Below are positions 63,084-64,000 of a stretch of 64,000 nt of DNA, piece by piece. The position numbers and the translations under genes were made by a program. The DNA comes from Alisma plantago-aquatica (lineage: Eukaryota; Streptophyta; Magnoliopsida; Alismatales; Alismataceae). The stretch spans positions 1,340,475,415 through 1,340,539,414 of the forward strand of contig OY856409.1 in NCBI GenBank assembly GCA_963693085.1. The letters run 5' to 3'. Each line of letters opens with the position of its first letter. Within the stretch, counting starts at the first letter, position 1. The notes beneath the pieces were generated by a model, which worked only from the letters and a program-made list of their open reading frames with translations, was not told where the DNA came from and made no database searches.

Positions 63084-64000
63084 CACGCACCCCTTTTCTT
63101 GGTTGGGGGCGGATTTATGAACTAGCAACCAGCCATGACCGTCTGATCGGCTGATCAGGGATCGCGCGAGATCCAAAGGTCATCGGATCGTCCCTAACCT
63201 TCCGTAAAGACCCGGTCTCCACCCCAACAGCGCAACAACCTCTCCAAAACTGATAGCGCCCGAATCTCTCCATCTCAGCATGAGATATTTGGAGGAAAGA
63301 CTCGTCTCACCGAGACGAGTTCAACGAGCCCACACTCAACCTCCCTCATCAACGGAACAGGGAGAACGAACTCCCGATCCCTCGCCCTTTCTTCTGGAAG
63401 CGGCAGTAGACTTTAGGGTTTTCTTGCCTAGCTTCCCAAACACCTATTTAAGGCCTTCTTTAGCTCCGCCATGGCCCCTTTACTCATTTCACATCTCCAA
63501 TTGCAAACGCAGACACTCCGAACACTGCTCCCCTAGCCACCTTCTTCAACCTCGGCTCCTTTCACCTTCAGGCCACCACAACACCTCCCCGCGCAAATCC
63601 TACCCCCCAACACCTTCGATGACCTTCCCTGAGTGTGGGAGGCCAGAAGACAGGCTCCCAGAACTCCTCACCACCCTAAACCCCTCTCACGTCGGCGACC
63701 TTGCCTCCCCTGCGACGGCGCTAAGGTCCAGTGGGAGCCACAACCTGAAAATCCCACACCTCTGAGCGGGGCAACCTCGCGAAGGTGAAGGCATCTTCTG
63801 CCTCACGACAACACCACCCACGAGTTAGCGGGAGCTCGCCGGAGTTGATCAAACTGCCTGGCTAGTAGCGTGAGAGGAGAAACAGAGAAAGGGAGGAAGG
63901 TTGCCATCAAAGCCAAGTCGGACCAGTAGGCATTTTCCACATAGTCAGAGGAATCGTGGGCCACCCTTTTCAACTCAGTGATCCGTGCAGTACTTTGCGA
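62628..64000 (+). mobile_element. G2 gypsy 3' LTR, cut by window end
   Basis: It begins TGTGACAAAG and follows the 5' LTR to the end of the window (about 1.37 of 3.06 kb). It contains a TA run at 62990-63081, TATTTAAGG at 63445-63453 and the same GC-rich leader; the ORF at 63280-63765 is a chance reading of that leader. The right LTR end and target duplication lie beyond 64000. Confidence 0.93.
62990..63081. repeat. (TA)46 microsatellite in G2 3' LTR
   Basis: About 92 nt of TA, roughly 16 units longer than the matching run of the 5' LTR, although the two LTRs were identical at insertion. Confidence 0.96.

Noticed and set aside
63280..63765. 161-codon proline/serine-rich ORF
   Set aside because: It is LTR leader sequence; the matching 5' LTR of G2 carries only a shortened version (55198-55539), and it is broken in G1.
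1..64000. Host gene or a multi-gene biochemical system
   Set aside because: Every coding signal that I could identify belongs to a retrotransposon or CACTA element; the undescribed interest here is in transposon gene expression and structure.

Overview
The window is nuclear DNA of a seed plant, most likely an angiosperm with a large, repeat-rich genome. It is made almost entirely of LTR retrotransposons inserted into one another and into an older CACTA (En/Spm) DNA transposon. I found no host protein gene, rRNA, tRNA gene or CRISPR array. The plant assignment rests on Ty3/gypsy chromovirus and Ty1/copia pol families, initiator-Met-tRNA primer sites (TGGTATCAGAGC type), a TNP2-type CACTA transposase and a TTTAGGG telomere-like tract. 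The species cannot be named from this.

Left part (1-29191), outermost to innermost. A minus-strand CACTA transposase pseudogene (22901-24996) is cut at its 3' end by a copia element, C1 (leader, gag and pol remnants 17040-20676, 3' LTR 20677-22900). C1 is interrupted in its leader by a decayed gypsy element, G3 (5' LTR to 9289, internal 9290-13668, 3' LTR 13669-17039). The G3 5' LTR holds a very long solo gypsy LTR, S1 (347-8588), and S1 holds a solo copia LTR (2942-5179). That is five layers. Upstream of the CACTA gene lie telomere-like repeats (25088-25265) and repeat-rich sequence to about 27 kb. 27-29.2 kb is unassigned.

Middle part (29192-46573). A copia 5' LTR with its primer site (C2) is split into three pieces by a 4.28-kb solo gypsy LTR, S2 (29919-34201, carrying a foldback MITE inside a TA microsatellite), and by a complete but heavily mutated gypsy chromovirus, G1 (35039-46053). 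Both insertions have perfect 5-bp target-site duplications.

Right part (46574-64000). Minus-strand copia sequence follows in the order LTR, short internal piece, LTR, pol remnant (46574-53506). It is interrupted by a reverse-oriented gypsy LTR (53507-54431), itself entered by the youngest element, G2 (54432 to beyond 64000). G2 is a near relative of G1 with an open gag and a full-length pol broken by only three stop codons.

The most interesting biology is in G1 and G2. Both keep an apparent 78-nt spliceosomal intron between gag and pol. It contains two in-frame stops, so unspliced RNA would make Gag and spliced RNA would make Gag-Pol in one frame. Nonsense mutations in both copies fall largely at CAG or CTG sites, the pattern expected from CHG-methylation-driven C-to-T decay. 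The copia LTRs and S1 each carry their own arrays of palindromic motifs near or upstream of the promoter.
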